A stretch of 64,000 nucleotides of DNA from the NCBI RefSeq assembly GCF_963678975.1, contig NC_089274.1, positions 45,104,075 to 45,168,074 of the forward strand, read 5' to 3'. Under the pieces are notes generated by a model that was not told where the DNA came from, ran no database searches, and was given only the letters and a program-made list of their open reading frames with translations. Positions 35,095 to 46,152 of the stretch are shown one piece after another; the stretch's first letter is position 1; each line of letters starts with the position of its first letter. Both the position numbers and the translations under genes were made by a program. This stretch comes from Dysidea avara. Its lineage: Eukaryota; Porifera; Demospongiae; Dictyoceratida; Dysideidae.

Positions 35095-35638
35095 GCAGAT
35101 CCAGAGGAAGGCAACAGGGGGGCGCATGACAGGGGGCACGTGTGTACCCCCTCTCCCCCCCCCCCCAAAAAAAAAAAGATACGTACTCTAACAGAGCAGT
35201 CAGTCACATACTCTAATAGAACAGTCACTGTATGTTACACTATTACATGTAAGAATCCTCCACTGAGTATGAATATACAATACCAACCCATGGGCACACT
35301 TAGAAATGTAACCTGCTGAAGGAATTTTTTTTGCAAATTATATATTCACTTGGTCTTTCGTATGTCATTCTTATATGACAATTTACTCTTGGCTGAGTTG
35401 GCTCGTACGTGACTGTCGCTGATCCCTACATGCTCTTTATCAATGTAGACCACTTAGAAAGTATGATTTATTACTATTATTTAAATAGTTCTACACTGCA
35501 TCAAAATTTTCAGTCCTGAAACATGTAAAATATACCTATAGGTTCTGGGTGGCCCAGACCCCCTGCTTTATATATAGTTACCTACTACCCTGGTCATGGT
35601 GCACACCCCCCTTTGTAAAACCCTGGATCTGCCCCTGT
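35095..35638. mobile_element. GGATCC-end element in unit 2
   Basis: The unit 2 copy of the element at 29125-29679, starting GTGGCAGATCCAG and ending CTGGATCTGCCCCTG with TTAAG on both flanks. It has a C tract, an A tract and two copies of the 19-bp motif (35184 and 35209). Confidence 0.7.
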
Positions 35639-35709
35639 TAAGTGCTTGACCCATGTCTGATGCAAAGTATACAACCACTGATAATGGCATATACTATATA
35701 CAGTGTGGG

Positions 35710-36018
35710 TTAGATACTGCATCTGGTTGGTCTGATCTTTATCTTGGTGAATGGGAGAAAATGCCATTTTGAATTTAAATGTATTCTATTCCAGTGATTA
35801 TAAAATATGTTGGGAGCAGCATGGTGGCATTTACCAAACCACCATCCTCCAAGTGGAACACTATGACCATGATAGGGGCACAGTTTACACTATGTGAATC
35901 ATCACCATCTTTAGTTGTGAAGTTCCCTCCATTGTGAGCTCTCATTGGATCAGTAGTGGCCGGTTCCCTGGAATCCTCCAACAGTTAGTTTGTACTTGTC
36001 TTTAGCTGATGCAACTTT
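35710..36018 (-). pseudogene. FReD 3' fragment
   Basis: This minus-strand stretch matches the last 300 bases of FReD-1 (29745-30055) closely, including its 3' flank, but stops abruptly at GCTGATGCAACTTT. The frame is broken: after TTKDG the reading drifts from the FReD sequence through small deletions. It has no promoter or signal peptide. It looks like the remnant of a neighbouring FReD gene whose 5' part was deleted. Confidence 0.85.
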
Positions 36019-36510
36019 TCATACATAAGTAGCTACATACCTATACGTACAGTATGTAGCTATTTCAAGCACAAATGAATTTTTAGTTTCAACAAATACC
36101 CTCCCCCCTCCCCCCTACCCAGGTCTCACATTACACTAGTTGTAAATAGCATTTTGTCACTGAGTCAAAAAGTGAAATGATTTACCATCATGTCATGGAG
36201 AATCTGTGGCAGTGAAATATTTGAAAAACATCATTTTCTGATGTCTGCATGCTTTACTGTGAGCCTTGAATGCAAATGCCTGTAAGCAAATTGATCGGTG
36301 ACATACACAGTGGTAGATACTACAGTGTAAGTGTAAATAAGCTTGTGTACACCGAGTCTTTTGACTAACACTTTATGTAATTCATGAGCTTGTAGCTAAC
36401 ATGCATGACATTCTACACAGGAAAGCAATGGACATTGCAGTATGACATGGAATACATGATACGTAACAATGGTGTGCATTATTGAGTCCAAAAAAACTAT
36501 ATAATGTAGG

Positions 36511-37272
36511 TTAGATGTTGCATTTAGGTGGCCTGATTTTTATCTCAATGAATGGGAGAGAGTGCCACTGTCCATTGAGAAAAATTCCCACATGAAAATT
36601 ATAGAAATTGTTTGGAGCAACTTCAAAGCAATGTATATAATGCCACCATCCTCCAGATGGTGATCCTGGAGCATACAACAGTGCACAATTCCTCATGTAT
36701 GAGTCATTGTCACTGTCTTTGGTAGTGAAGTTCATTTCATTGTGAACTGCCATTGGATCAGTAGTGATCCCCTGGAATCCTCCAACAGTTAGTTTGTACT
36801 TGTCTTTAGCTGAAGCAACTTTAAACTGTTCATAATGGAGAAAGATTTTAGTACCATTGGCTAACTCGATATCCATTCTCATTTCCCAACCACCTTGATC
36901 AGTGAGACAATGGAGGGCTCTCAGTCCATACCAAAATTCTCCATTCAACTTGCCAAATCCATTTTCGTACTCAATCCAGTTCCTGTTAAAGTCAACAGAT
37001 CCATCTTGTCTCCTCTGTACCACTAACCATCCTCCTCCTCCATTGATAGTGTCACAATAAGCCTCAGCCTCCAAATGATCATCCCTACAGACATTAGGAA
37101 TGACATAAATTCCTGATTGTCTAGTCTTCCTGGAGAAGGTGAAACTACCATATCCTAGATCACAACAGCTGTTAATGACATGAGTACTATTGGTCTGTTG
37201 ACCACTGGAGAGTGGTAGTATCCCAATAGCCAGTAGTAGTATTATTGTAGTAATAGTAGTAGTAGTAGTCAT
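36511..37272 (-). CDS. Secreted fibrinogen-related lectin FReD-2
   Basis: An intact single-exon frame of 253 residues. The signal peptide and first ~170 residues are nearly identical to FReD-1 (AYCDTINGGGGWLVVQRRQD, GEFWYGLRALHCLTDQGGWE). The last 80 residues differ much more: MNFTTKDSDNDSYMRNCALL, APGSPSGGWWHYIHCFEVAP. The DxDND calcium motif is kept. The ligand-pocket segment is changed from that of ficolins, so sugar preference cannot be predicted. The TATA box and palindrome lie at 37294-37324. Expected to be secreted and to act in recognition or defence, by family analogy. Confidence 0.9.
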   Translation of the reverse strand: MTTTTTITTIILLLAIGILPLSSGQQTNSTHVINSCCDLGYGSFTFSRKTRQSGIYVIPNVCRDDHLEAEAYCDTINGGGGWLVVQRRQDGSVDFNRNWIEYENGFGKLNGEFWYGLRALHCLTDQGGWEMRMDIELANGTKIFLHYEQFKVASAKDKYKLTVGGFQGITTDPMAVHNEMNFTTKDSDNDSYMRNCALLYAPGSPSGGWWHYIHCFEVAPNNFYNFHVGIFLNGQWHSLPFIEIKIRPPKCNI

Positions 37273-37293
37273 TGTAGAGCTACTGATGAACTA

Positions 37294-37324
37294 GAGATCA
37301 CCTCACAATGTGATCTCTTTATAG
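37294..37324 (-). promoter_or_regulatory. FReD-2 core promoter: TATA box plus 24-bp palindrome
   Basis: Identical to the FReD-1 element: TATAAAG then GAGATCAC-attgtgag-GTGATCTC, 21 bases before the ATG. Confidence 0.7.
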
Positions 37325-37587
37325 CAGTGGTGTACAATGAAATGTGATAAGTGATGTGACACATGTACATATATAGTCAATATAATTGCACTGCTACTCC
37401 AGCTTGCTGATCCATATAATTAACTGAATGGAGTGTGTATAATTTTATAATAGCCTAACTGTCATATATGGTAATTTTTATAGTTTTGCACATATTATGG
37501 CCAAACATTCAGTTCTAAGATTATTACCACGTGGTGTGAAGCCATGCAGGTGCATATCTGTTACACACTAAAATCCACCATAAGAAT

Positions 37588-37915
37588 ATGTGGGCATGAT
37601 TGTCTAGTGGTCACGGCATTGGGCTGCTTGCTAATCCAGGGGTCCCAGGCCAGGGATTCACTTATTTTTTGAGACCTTAATCAAGAATAGCCTGTCATAT
37701 ACACTCCTTCTTCCCATCAGCAATAAAGTTATGGAACAACTTACCCTCGGATGTAGCAGGAACAACACTAGAGAGATTTAAACAGTTGATAAACTCCTAC
37801 TTAACTAGTTTGTAGCTAATCATCCAATCTATTTTGCAAAATTGTAATTTTCCTGTGTGCCTTGTACTACTTGGCGGAGGCTCTGCACAGTAATAAATAC
37901 AATACAATATTATGT
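37588..37915 (+). mobile_element. tRNA-like head joined to LINE 3' tail, unit 2 copy
   Basis: The duplicate of 31155-31490. The tRNA-like head reads TGTCTAGTGGTCACGGCATT, closer to a real tRNA A-box region than the unit 1 copy. The SAIKLWNNLPS remnant of the reverse transcriptase tail is still readable. Confidence 0.5.
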
Positions 37916-38041
37916 TATGTTGGCTTAAGCTTAGTATTATCTTAATGGTATAACCTATACTGCTATTGTCTTCAGCTTTCTGAAGAGTTGTGTTGACCAT
38001 ATGTTGAAGTACACACCGTGCATGCGGTAACATGTTGAGAG

Positions 38042-38636
38042 TAGGGCTGAAACGGATAGCAACTTTTACTATCCGGATATCCTGAACAAAACCTATCCGG
38101 ATATCCTACGGATAGTGACATCATCACTTGCTATAGAAACATTTTATAGTTTATTTTAAACATCCTTGTTTTACTAGTACTAGAAGCAAACAAACATTAA
38201 CATGATAGCAAAAGTTTGTGGTAATGTTACAGTGTTACTTTGCACCGTCTGTAACAAGATTGGCAGCTGGAGAAAACATGAATACAAGATGTAGCAGTTG
38301 CTACAAGACTTTTTCCAGGTACAACTAGTCGTAAAGAACTCTTTGTAAGGCAATAACTATTCTGTTACAACTTCTTCAGTAACATTCACAGCCTCGCTTC
38401 GTAATTTAGCGATGGGCGTGGTCGCGAGCAAACTGATTAACTTACCAGGTTGCTGTTAACTTCACATAATCTAGCTTAGCTAACTCTCCATGATGAAAAT
38501 TGATTCATCTGGTGATGAGAAAGTTGGACAGATAAATGGCTTTAAGTTATTACTATCCGCTTGGCTTCAAAGTACTATCCGGATAGTAAATTATTATCCG
38601 GATATCCGGATAATACGGATATCCGTTTCAGCCCTA
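38042..38636. mobile_element. hAT-type non-autonomous element in unit 2 only
   Basis: Termini TAGGGCTGAAACGGATA and its inverse TATCCGTTTCAGCCCTA are flanked by a perfect 8-bp duplication GTTGAGAG (38034-38041 and 38637-38644). Unit 1 has the unoccupied site near 31590. Subterminal TATCCGGATATCC repeats cluster at both ends. The 8-bp target site and TAGGG ends fit the hAT superfamily. No transposase frame. Confidence 0.9.
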
Positions 38637-39370
38637 GTTGAGAGTTGGTAGACACTACAGGTGAAATGTTTTCATTGGCATTGACATCATGTGATGTAGC
38701 ACTTGTCAGAGGAGTACATACACTGGACAATATGAAGATGGTGACGGACAACAACAGGAAAAGTTACTATTTGTAGGATCAACAAACAGTAGCTGTAAGT
38801 TGTAGAGGTGGATAGGGGTGTTTAGTATGCTAAAGCATCCTCCTTGAAAATTCCATCATTTCATCATTTAGTACGTAGCTAGGCATATAGCTGGAACATA
38901 ATTGTATCTTCAGCATAAGCAATGTACAAAGATGAAGGGCAAGGAGAGGCATTAAGTAGGTGGTTAAATTATATCTGTTGGAGCAAGGCATACTTTAATA
39001 CAACTACTCTAATAGAATGTTCAACAGATTTCATTAAAACTTTGTTATATAATGTGAGCTGAAATCGAACTTTTATCTTATTCAGTTTATTTCTGCATTG
39101 TTATCTCACCATTAGGTCAAACATCCTGCTATACCTACATATGAGTTACAGTTTTCATACCACATTGGTTGATTATATTTACTTTATTGGTGTGTTTTAT
39201 CTTTCCATAACAAGCTGATTAGTATTAATTCCAGTGACATTATAGAAACAAAACTAACAGGGATTCTAACTGTTCTTTTAAACTAGCTTGACAATGACTA
39301 TTGGCATGACAAAAATGTGTGGAGATTGTATCACTGCTCTCTCTATAGCACATAGCTGTGCAAAAGACAA

Positions 39371-40913
39371 TTATTCAAATTGAGAAAAATATGAATTAGA
39401 TGCATAATATAGCTACTATTAAAATTCTAAATGTCTTAAAATCTACGGGTGTAAAATTGCTTCAAACTAAATGTAACTAAATTGTACATAGTTTTCATCT
39501 CATTCAGTCCAAAATTACTTCCAGATCTCAATCATTTCTCTCAAATTGCTCAATCTCGTTTCCTGGGGAAGTATATGTTTCTAGTCCCCCCTTCCCCTAT
39601 AGTTGGTGAGAACTCTCGTTAGCCTTCCCCTAGACTGTTATTTGCACACTAGCCTCTCTTCTCTTTAACAGTTTGGACTACCATGACAATAAAATACAGT
39701 GTGTACTACAAGAACAAATGCATTTTTAGGTTCAACAAATACCTCCCCCTCCTGGTCTCAGATTACAGTTAGTTGTAAATAACTTTAGTCACTGAGTCAA
39801 AAGTGAAATGATTCACAATCATGTCATGAAGAATGGCACATGTATCTGTGACAGTAAAATATTTGAAAAACATAATTTTCTGATGTCTGCTTTTCTGTGA
39901 TCCTTGAATGTAGATATAAATGCCTTTCATCCTGCTAAACAAATTGATCAGTACCATACATACACAGTGGTTGCTAAAGTCAGAGATACATATGTACTTT
40001 ACACTATAGCCTATACACTCTCAACACTCTGCAATTGCACAATGTATAAAATGGCATAGAGAAGATATGTGGGTTTGATATAAATTAGAGCCATTCGAGT
40101 CAAAATACTTTGATATTGTTTAATAATGCTCAACCAAAGCAACTTAGTGGCTAGATTTAGAGAGGGCAGCACATTCAGGGTTCTCAGCTCCCGGTAAAAC
40201 ATGTACTTAAATAGGATGCTACCATAATTTTATGGCGATGACTATCATTAAGATACTGTACAAGTAGATAATCAGTAAATGCAGGCATTATACAGATAGA
40301 CTTATGCATTTGATTATGTATAGATACATTTGTTAATGGAGACTGGTTAAATAAATGAACCAACTTATTATGTTTCTGCTGAATGTTCTATTAGAGTAAT
40401 TAGGTGACTATTCTGTTAGAGTATCTCGATCTCTTGCATTCCCAATTTTTGATTGAAAACCATCAATACATTAAGTATATGCATGAAAATCCTTGGTCAC
40501 ATGCAACCACAAAGACTGGCTCAAAAATGAAACCAGTGTGGGCATGGCAAGGTTACAGTTAGCTACCTCTAATTTACGTATAGCATTCCATTCTTGCATA
40601 ACGTTTAGCACAAATCCTAAGGCAAAGTAAATTGGCCATGCATGATAAGATAAAAGAAGTACAATAGTTGCTGTACTTTAGTAGGAAAAGTTCCCCTCCA
40701 CCCTTCCAAGTGTGGGAGCAGCCGTTGCTCCCTCTACCCCCCCTTATTTCACTGACCCTGCTATCAATAGTAGCTGTGTGACTAGAGCAACACTATAATT
40801 TTCCATAGCCATGTACTACAAACACTATTTTGACTGACCAATGATAATTATAGCTACGGGGTTAGCCAGTATATGCAACAATACAATACACAGTAAAAAC
40901 AAACTAGCTATAA
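39371..40913. other. Remnant FReD 3' flank and intergenic sequence
   Basis: Bases about 39690-40000 match 36070-36310, the 3' flank of FReD-2, which marks an older third copy of the duplicated unit. No gene is seen. Confidence 0.5.
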
Positions 40914-41072
40914 TGAAGGTCACTACTAATTTCTGCCACAATACTCACTGTTTTTGTGTAGTACTTTTTTAGTGACCTTCACTACTCTTTTGTATAGTGA
41001 CCCTCACTACACAAAAATAGTGAGTATTGTGGCAGACAGTGACCTTCACTACATTTAGTAGTTACCTTCACT
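40914..41072. mobile_element. Palindromic MITE (GAAGGTCACT ends)
   Basis: TGAAGGTCACTACTAA and CTGCCACAATACTCACT on the left are mirrored by AGTGAGTATTGTGGCAG and AGTGACCTTCACTAC on the right. The centre holds ACTACACAAAAA repeats. Confidence 0.7.
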
Positions 41073-41288
41073 AGTTCATTTTTACTGCCAGATGAGTATC
41101 GCTGTCTGCTGACCACTGTACAGTAGTATATGAAACCTCAATCATGGGTACATATATTATATATAATATGAATGTAACATACACAATGCTGCCCAAAACA
41201 CTCAAAGTATGTAATGTATAGCTACATAATGAAACAAATAATGAACACACACGAGTCAGTAATGTGCAGAACAACAGTATGCTCAATC

Positions 41289-42040
41289 AGTAGATGTTGC
41301 ATTGAATTGGCCTGATTTATATTTCAATAAATTGGAGAATTGATGGTTGGTCATTACAAGGTAAACACCATTAAATCAATTATAGTAGCTATTTGGAAAA
41401 ATAGACCAGCAAGCACTGAACTGCCATCCCCCATGTTCAGCATTAGCACCAGTACAATTTCCAATCCCTTGATCATCATCACTGTCTGCAGTGGTTAAAT
41501 TCATTTAGTTGTGCCATGCCCATTGGATCAGTACAGCCCCCCTGAAATCCTCCAACAGTAAGGTTGTATTTGTCTTCAGCTGATGCAACTTTAAACTCTT
41601 CATAATGGAGAAAGACTTTAGTACCATTAACTAACTTGAGGTCTATTCTCATTTCCCAACCACCTTGACCAGTAAGACAATGGGGCTCTCAACCCATACC
41701 AAAATTCTCTAGCCAATTCACCACATCTACCTTCATACTCAACCCAGGTCCTGTTAAAGTCAACAGATCCATCTTATCTCCTCTGTACCACTAACTGTCC
41801 TCCTCCTCCATTGATAGTGTCACAATACACTTCTGCATCATAACATTTTACACCACAGAAATTGACCGGTGTACACTCCTGATTTCCTCCAGTTGAAGAC
41901 ACTAGTGTTGAAGCCAAGACAACAGCAACTTTAATAGGAACATTTTCCTTAGGACATCCCGCTACTATTCCAATAGCCAGTAATAGTAGTCATTGTAGGG
42001 CTAGTCATTGTATTATTGTAATAGTAGTAGTAGTAGTCAT
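41289..42040 (-). pseudogene. FReD pseudogene
   Basis: A full-length but broken FReD gene on the minus strand with an intact upstream TATA box and palindrome (42062-42092). The signal peptide region is scrambled by a short local duplication around CCCTACAATGACTACT. A base is missing just before the first CC motif compared with FReD-3, a TAA replaces the Gln codon in VVQRRQDG, and the normal stop context is lost. Sequence such as GCPK and CYDAEVYCDTI is closer to FReD-3 than to FReD-1/2. Confidence 0.85.
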
Positions 42041-42230
42041 TGTAGGGCTACTGATGAACTAGTGATCACCTCACAATGTGATCTCTTTTATACTAACAGT
42101 GACAGTGTGTGTGTAGTTTGGTAATTTGATCATACTTTTTTGTACATATATGGTCAGTATATAAATTACTATAATTAAACTGTATAGTCACATGTGTACA
42201 GAAAATTACATAATGTTGCTACAATGCTGT

Positions 42231-42290
42231 TAAGAGTATATAGTAGAAACCATGACACAAACCATAATAGAAGTCATGGTTTCTATTGTA
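42231..42290. repeat. Short perfect-arm hairpin
   Basis: AGAGTATATAGTAGAAACCA and its near-perfect inverse TGGTTTCTATTGTATACTCT flank a 20-bp loop. It is too short to place in a family. Confidence 0.6.
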
Positions 42291-42299
42291 TACTCTTGA

Positions 42300-43854
42300 T
42301 GCTGTGAATAGTCAAATTAATTGCTCTATTAACTTATAACCATGCACTGTACATATTGTGGTATGGATGATTGATCATACGTACTACATTAGATGATATA
42401 ATACATGCATACATTCCATCAATACCAGTATTTTATCCATTCCATAACAGCCGAGCTATATGTGACAACTTCAGTGTTTGACCCTTGTGGTTATGGCGGT
42501 CACTGCAGCTGTGTGTATAGTAGGTACATGTGGCCCAAAACCCTCAGAACTTTAAGAATAACTGTAATTGGTCTTAAAGCTGCACAAATATTTGCATAAT
42601 TGCATATCTGCAAGGCGTCTTACATATATATCAAGGATAGGGCAGAGGGGCTATTGCCCATACCTTCAAAAAATTGTACAGTGTTCAGCTTATTATATAC
42701 CATAGGCATCTTAAACAGCAGTTGCACATTACACAAAATAAAATATCCAAGTATGTGGCTATATATGTGTACATCCAAATGCCCATATGCATAACATGGG
42801 AGTTGGAGCCACTTTACTTTTTTTTCAGACCCTGAAGTGGCTTAGCCCCTCCACTTATAGATATCATAACTCTATTAAAACAGTCATTGACATACTTGAA
42901 TAAAACAGTCAAGAGCAGCTGAGAGTGTTAGCACCTAGTACAACCTTAAATGATTGTTTATGCTCTGTGTTTAGTGTCTCATTATCCTCATCTCATATTT
43001 AATAATGTATATTGAAACTATATATTCTTACTGTCATGGACTAGTACGTATATAACTGCATGTATATTAAGAATTATTAATCTATCTATATATATATAAA
43101 GCTGAAAATCCGTCTGTCTGTCTGTCTACATTCCTTTGACATCAGACGTTTATCTTGCTAACTGATGCATGTATCAAAGTAGTTGCTGTGTCAAACAAAG
43201 TGCTCATCCTCTAAGAAATGCGTCATTTTAAAATGAAGCTTCTAACTGCCATCGTTCGTCATTTACAGCTCGATTAGTGCAAGGGTGTAGACAAAAATTT
43301 GCTTGAATTCCGGTGTTCTTTCTGTAAACCGCATGCAAACCACAAGTAAACAGCTTTCCATTCAACTTAAGCTGGCCTTTATAAACAACTTATAGGCTAA
43401 AAGAAACCACAGGTCACATTTGGTCAAAGCAGTAGAAGGTGTTCAACTTGCGAGTGTTCAGTCCTCAGATTGAATCCCAGTGGTATCATGGTTATTTTTT
43501 TCTTTTTACCAGACATTTTTGGTTACAACCTCTTTCTGAACCCTTTTGGTTACAAGTTCTTTTTTGCTTCAACAACCTTTCTGTTACAACTTTGAATTCT
43601 GTTTTGGCAACCGTTTTGGTGACACCATTTTTCTGTTATATGTACCGCATGCACATAACATAATATATGCCATACTATACCATTGAGTATTCTCTCACTG
43701 GACACCTGCTTACCTATTTCAACATTGTTTTTTCCCAAGTGTTTTTGTCCTTGCAATCAATGCAGCTTATACTTTACTGAGGAAGGTGCTGAGTAATGAC
43801 AAGATAGTACTGTTTTAGTGCATTATATAGGCTAACATTAATTGCTTCAGTACT
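42300..43854. other. Intergenic, no gene seen
   Basis: It contains a TCTG microsatellite at about 43110-43128 and two copies of the 19-bp motif (42868-42910). No coding signal. Confidence 0.4.
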
Positions 43855-44040
43855 TTGGCCCATTTTTTTTTTGTTTCACCTTATTGTTAGCTAAGTTAAG
43901 TAATTTTATATAGTCTTAAGTTCCAGTTTGTTAGGTTAGGTAATCCAAAGACTGCAGCATATGTTACAGTCATACCTTCAGTGCTGGCCACTGAATAAGA
44001 ATAAGATCACTGTAAAGCATTATAATAATAAATAAGATAC
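43855..44040 (+). mobile_element. 5'-truncated SINE tail
   Basis: TTTCACCTTATTGTTAGCTA, GTTAGGTTAGGTAATCCAAA and CCTTCAGTGCTGG match the body and tail of the SINE at 33990-34272 in the opposite orientation. The tRNA head is missing. Confidence 0.65.
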
Positions 44041-44762
44041 CATTATTAAGTATACAGAAATTAATAGTGTAACTAATGGCATGTAAGGAATGCACAGGTA
44101 TCAGTCACAGCAATCTGTCACCTAGCTTACTTGAATGCATAACATGTGAAACTCCTGCACCATACCAGTGCTGTAGGGCAGTGTATACTGATGCTACATG
44201 TTACATTATGTACAAGTTCATTTCTTTTTGTAGTCAGTAAGTCAAATGTCATGTAGAATCTGAAATGGTGCCATTACATGCATAGCCTGTATGACAGTTA
44301 CTACTAACATTGTATAAATTTTATTGTTTACACCTTTGTGGTAAACATGTGGGATAGCACAAGGCTTAGCTTAGAGCTACACCCAGCTCACATTCTTTAA
44401 AAGTGACATCATCATGCATGCTACATAGTTACATGAATGGCACTGATGTTTAATGCTTGGTTCCCATTGCTTAGTTAATGTGGAGATGGCTCTGCATATT
44501 TAGCACATAACATACACAAGTACTTGAAGCATAATTACATTATCTATATGGTTAAAGTATAGAAAAGTGATGTTTTATGTTTTATACTAGGGTTTCCAAT
44601 GCTGTGTAGGGAATTTTTGCCACTAGATAGCTACAAGATTAAACTTAGTGTAAAGTGCATGACACTGTAAACAGTCCTTCACCGTATATAGGGCAGGTAC
44701 CAGTGCTAGTTTAAAAATAAAGTAGGGATCCAAGCAATAAAAGGTAGTGAAACAAGAGATGA

Positions 44763-44878
44763 ATGATGGTATTACAGCATAGCTCAGTTGGAAAATCCCT
44801 ACATTGGCATGATATAACAATCATTTTGTTCAATGCCAAATTTTCCCACTGAGCTATCATGCTGTAACACCATTAAAC
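44763..44878. repeat. Inverted repeat with tRNA A-box-like TAGCTCAGTTGG
   Basis: GGTATTACAGCATAGCTCAG and its inverse CTGAGCTATCATGCTGTAAC face each other about 60 bp apart. TAGCTCAGTTGG fits an A box, but no B box follows on either strand. Confidence 0.55.
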
Positions 44879-45369
44879 TTGTAGTAAAATACATTTCTAT
44901 TTTCATAATAAAAAAAAACCACCTCTCCTCATGCTTTTTGAAAAAAACCCTGACAATAAACTGTGAATCAACTTTGCCTGGCCTAACTAACACAGGTAGC
45001 TGTTAATCAGATACGTATTAAGTACTACATGCACATGGTCTGCAATTCTGCATGAGCCCTCCAAGATGCATGTTCACAAAGTATTTTCTGCTGTGGATTA
45101 ATTGAGTTTCCTTGAAGAGTATAGACTAAAGAAAATGTGCTAAATTATCAGCTTGGAAACATGTGGATATAGACACCAGCCCATTAAGACTTGCTAATGT
45201 AGCAAGGTAATGTTGTATATGCCATGCAGTATCACACTCACTTGTAATAAATACTATGCTATTTGCAGAGTGCATGATATGTACAGATGAATTGTCTATT
45301 TCAATATTAGTAGTGTAATCTAGATCACAGACAGTTTAGTGGTGTGTGATGAATTGACAATATAATTTT

Positions 45370-45545
45370 TTTTAATTATTTTTATTAAGGCTTTTGAAGC
45401 CTGTTTAAAAGTTGTTACAGAAAGTGTGTTTGAAAAGGTGGAGAAAGGAGAAAAAATTTATGACTGGACCTAGGCGGCCTCAAGCCTGCAGCCATCCGAT
45501 TAACGCTCGAACGCTTACAGGAGTCTGCCAGGTGGTCAGGATGTT
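45370..45545 (-). mobile_element. tRNA-derived SINE, second family
   Basis: On the minus strand it reads TAAGCGTTCGAGCGTTAATC, then GGCTTGAGGCCGCCTAGGTC, which looks like tRNA anticodon-arm and B-box sequence (GGTTCGAGGCC type). It then runs through a pyrimidine-rich body to an A/T-rich tail. No clear target duplication. Confidence 0.5.
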
Positions 45546-46100
45546 TTCTCTTTGTCAATTTCATGTATATGTATCCAAGGAACTCTAGAGAGTGACTTAT
45601 TATCTCAAAGTACCCCATGTGGAACCAAATGGATATTAGTTTATTTATGTACCCATGCATGAATCACTGAAATACAACTAAACATGCCAGCTATACTGAC
45701 AACGAGACAACGATATGACATTTGCAGAATATGTAAAATCATCTTGTCATGCACACAACATTATAGCTACTGAGCTACGTAGTAAGCATAAATGTTTTAA
45801 TTTACTGATAAAGGAGTTCTTTTTAAAAGAACAGTTTTTCACATTGAGTATATACAAATGTAGAAATGATATAGAACTGTAACTATACATCTGACTGCAA
45901 TTCTGTACAACCACATATATACATAGCTATGTTTATGATATAAAATGGCACAACTGCTAAATCAATATACACATTCCCAACTATACACTAAAAAAGGCTG
46001 TCCATATATGTACAAGAAAGTGTACTGACCATATATGTACAAGAGAGTATCACATTACCATATTAAGCTATACATACCTACTACACATTGTCACTATTAG

Positions 46101-46131
46101 TATAAAAGAGATCACACTGTGAGGTGATCAC
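46101..46131 (+). promoter_or_regulatory. FReD-3 core promoter: TATA box plus palindrome
   Basis: TATAAAA at 46101 is followed by GAGATCAC-actgtgag-GTGATCAC and, 21 bases later, the ATG. Sequence and spacing match the minus-strand FReD genes. Confidence 0.7.
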
Positions 46132-46152
46132 TAGTTCATCAGTAGCTCTACA

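Larger units (their letters stand above)
33126..39370. repeat. Segmental tandem duplication, unit 2
   Basis: About 6.2 kb, in direct orientation right after unit 1. It is longer because it holds a SINE (33990-34270), an extra FReD 3' fragment with flank (35710-36500) and a hAT-type non-autonomous element (38042-38636), all absent from unit 1. Confidence 0.9.

Noticed and set aside
44770-44800. tRNA gene suggested by TAGCTCAGTTGG
   Set aside because: It fits an A box, but no B box or cloverleaf follows on either strand and the sequence is one arm of an inverted repeat.
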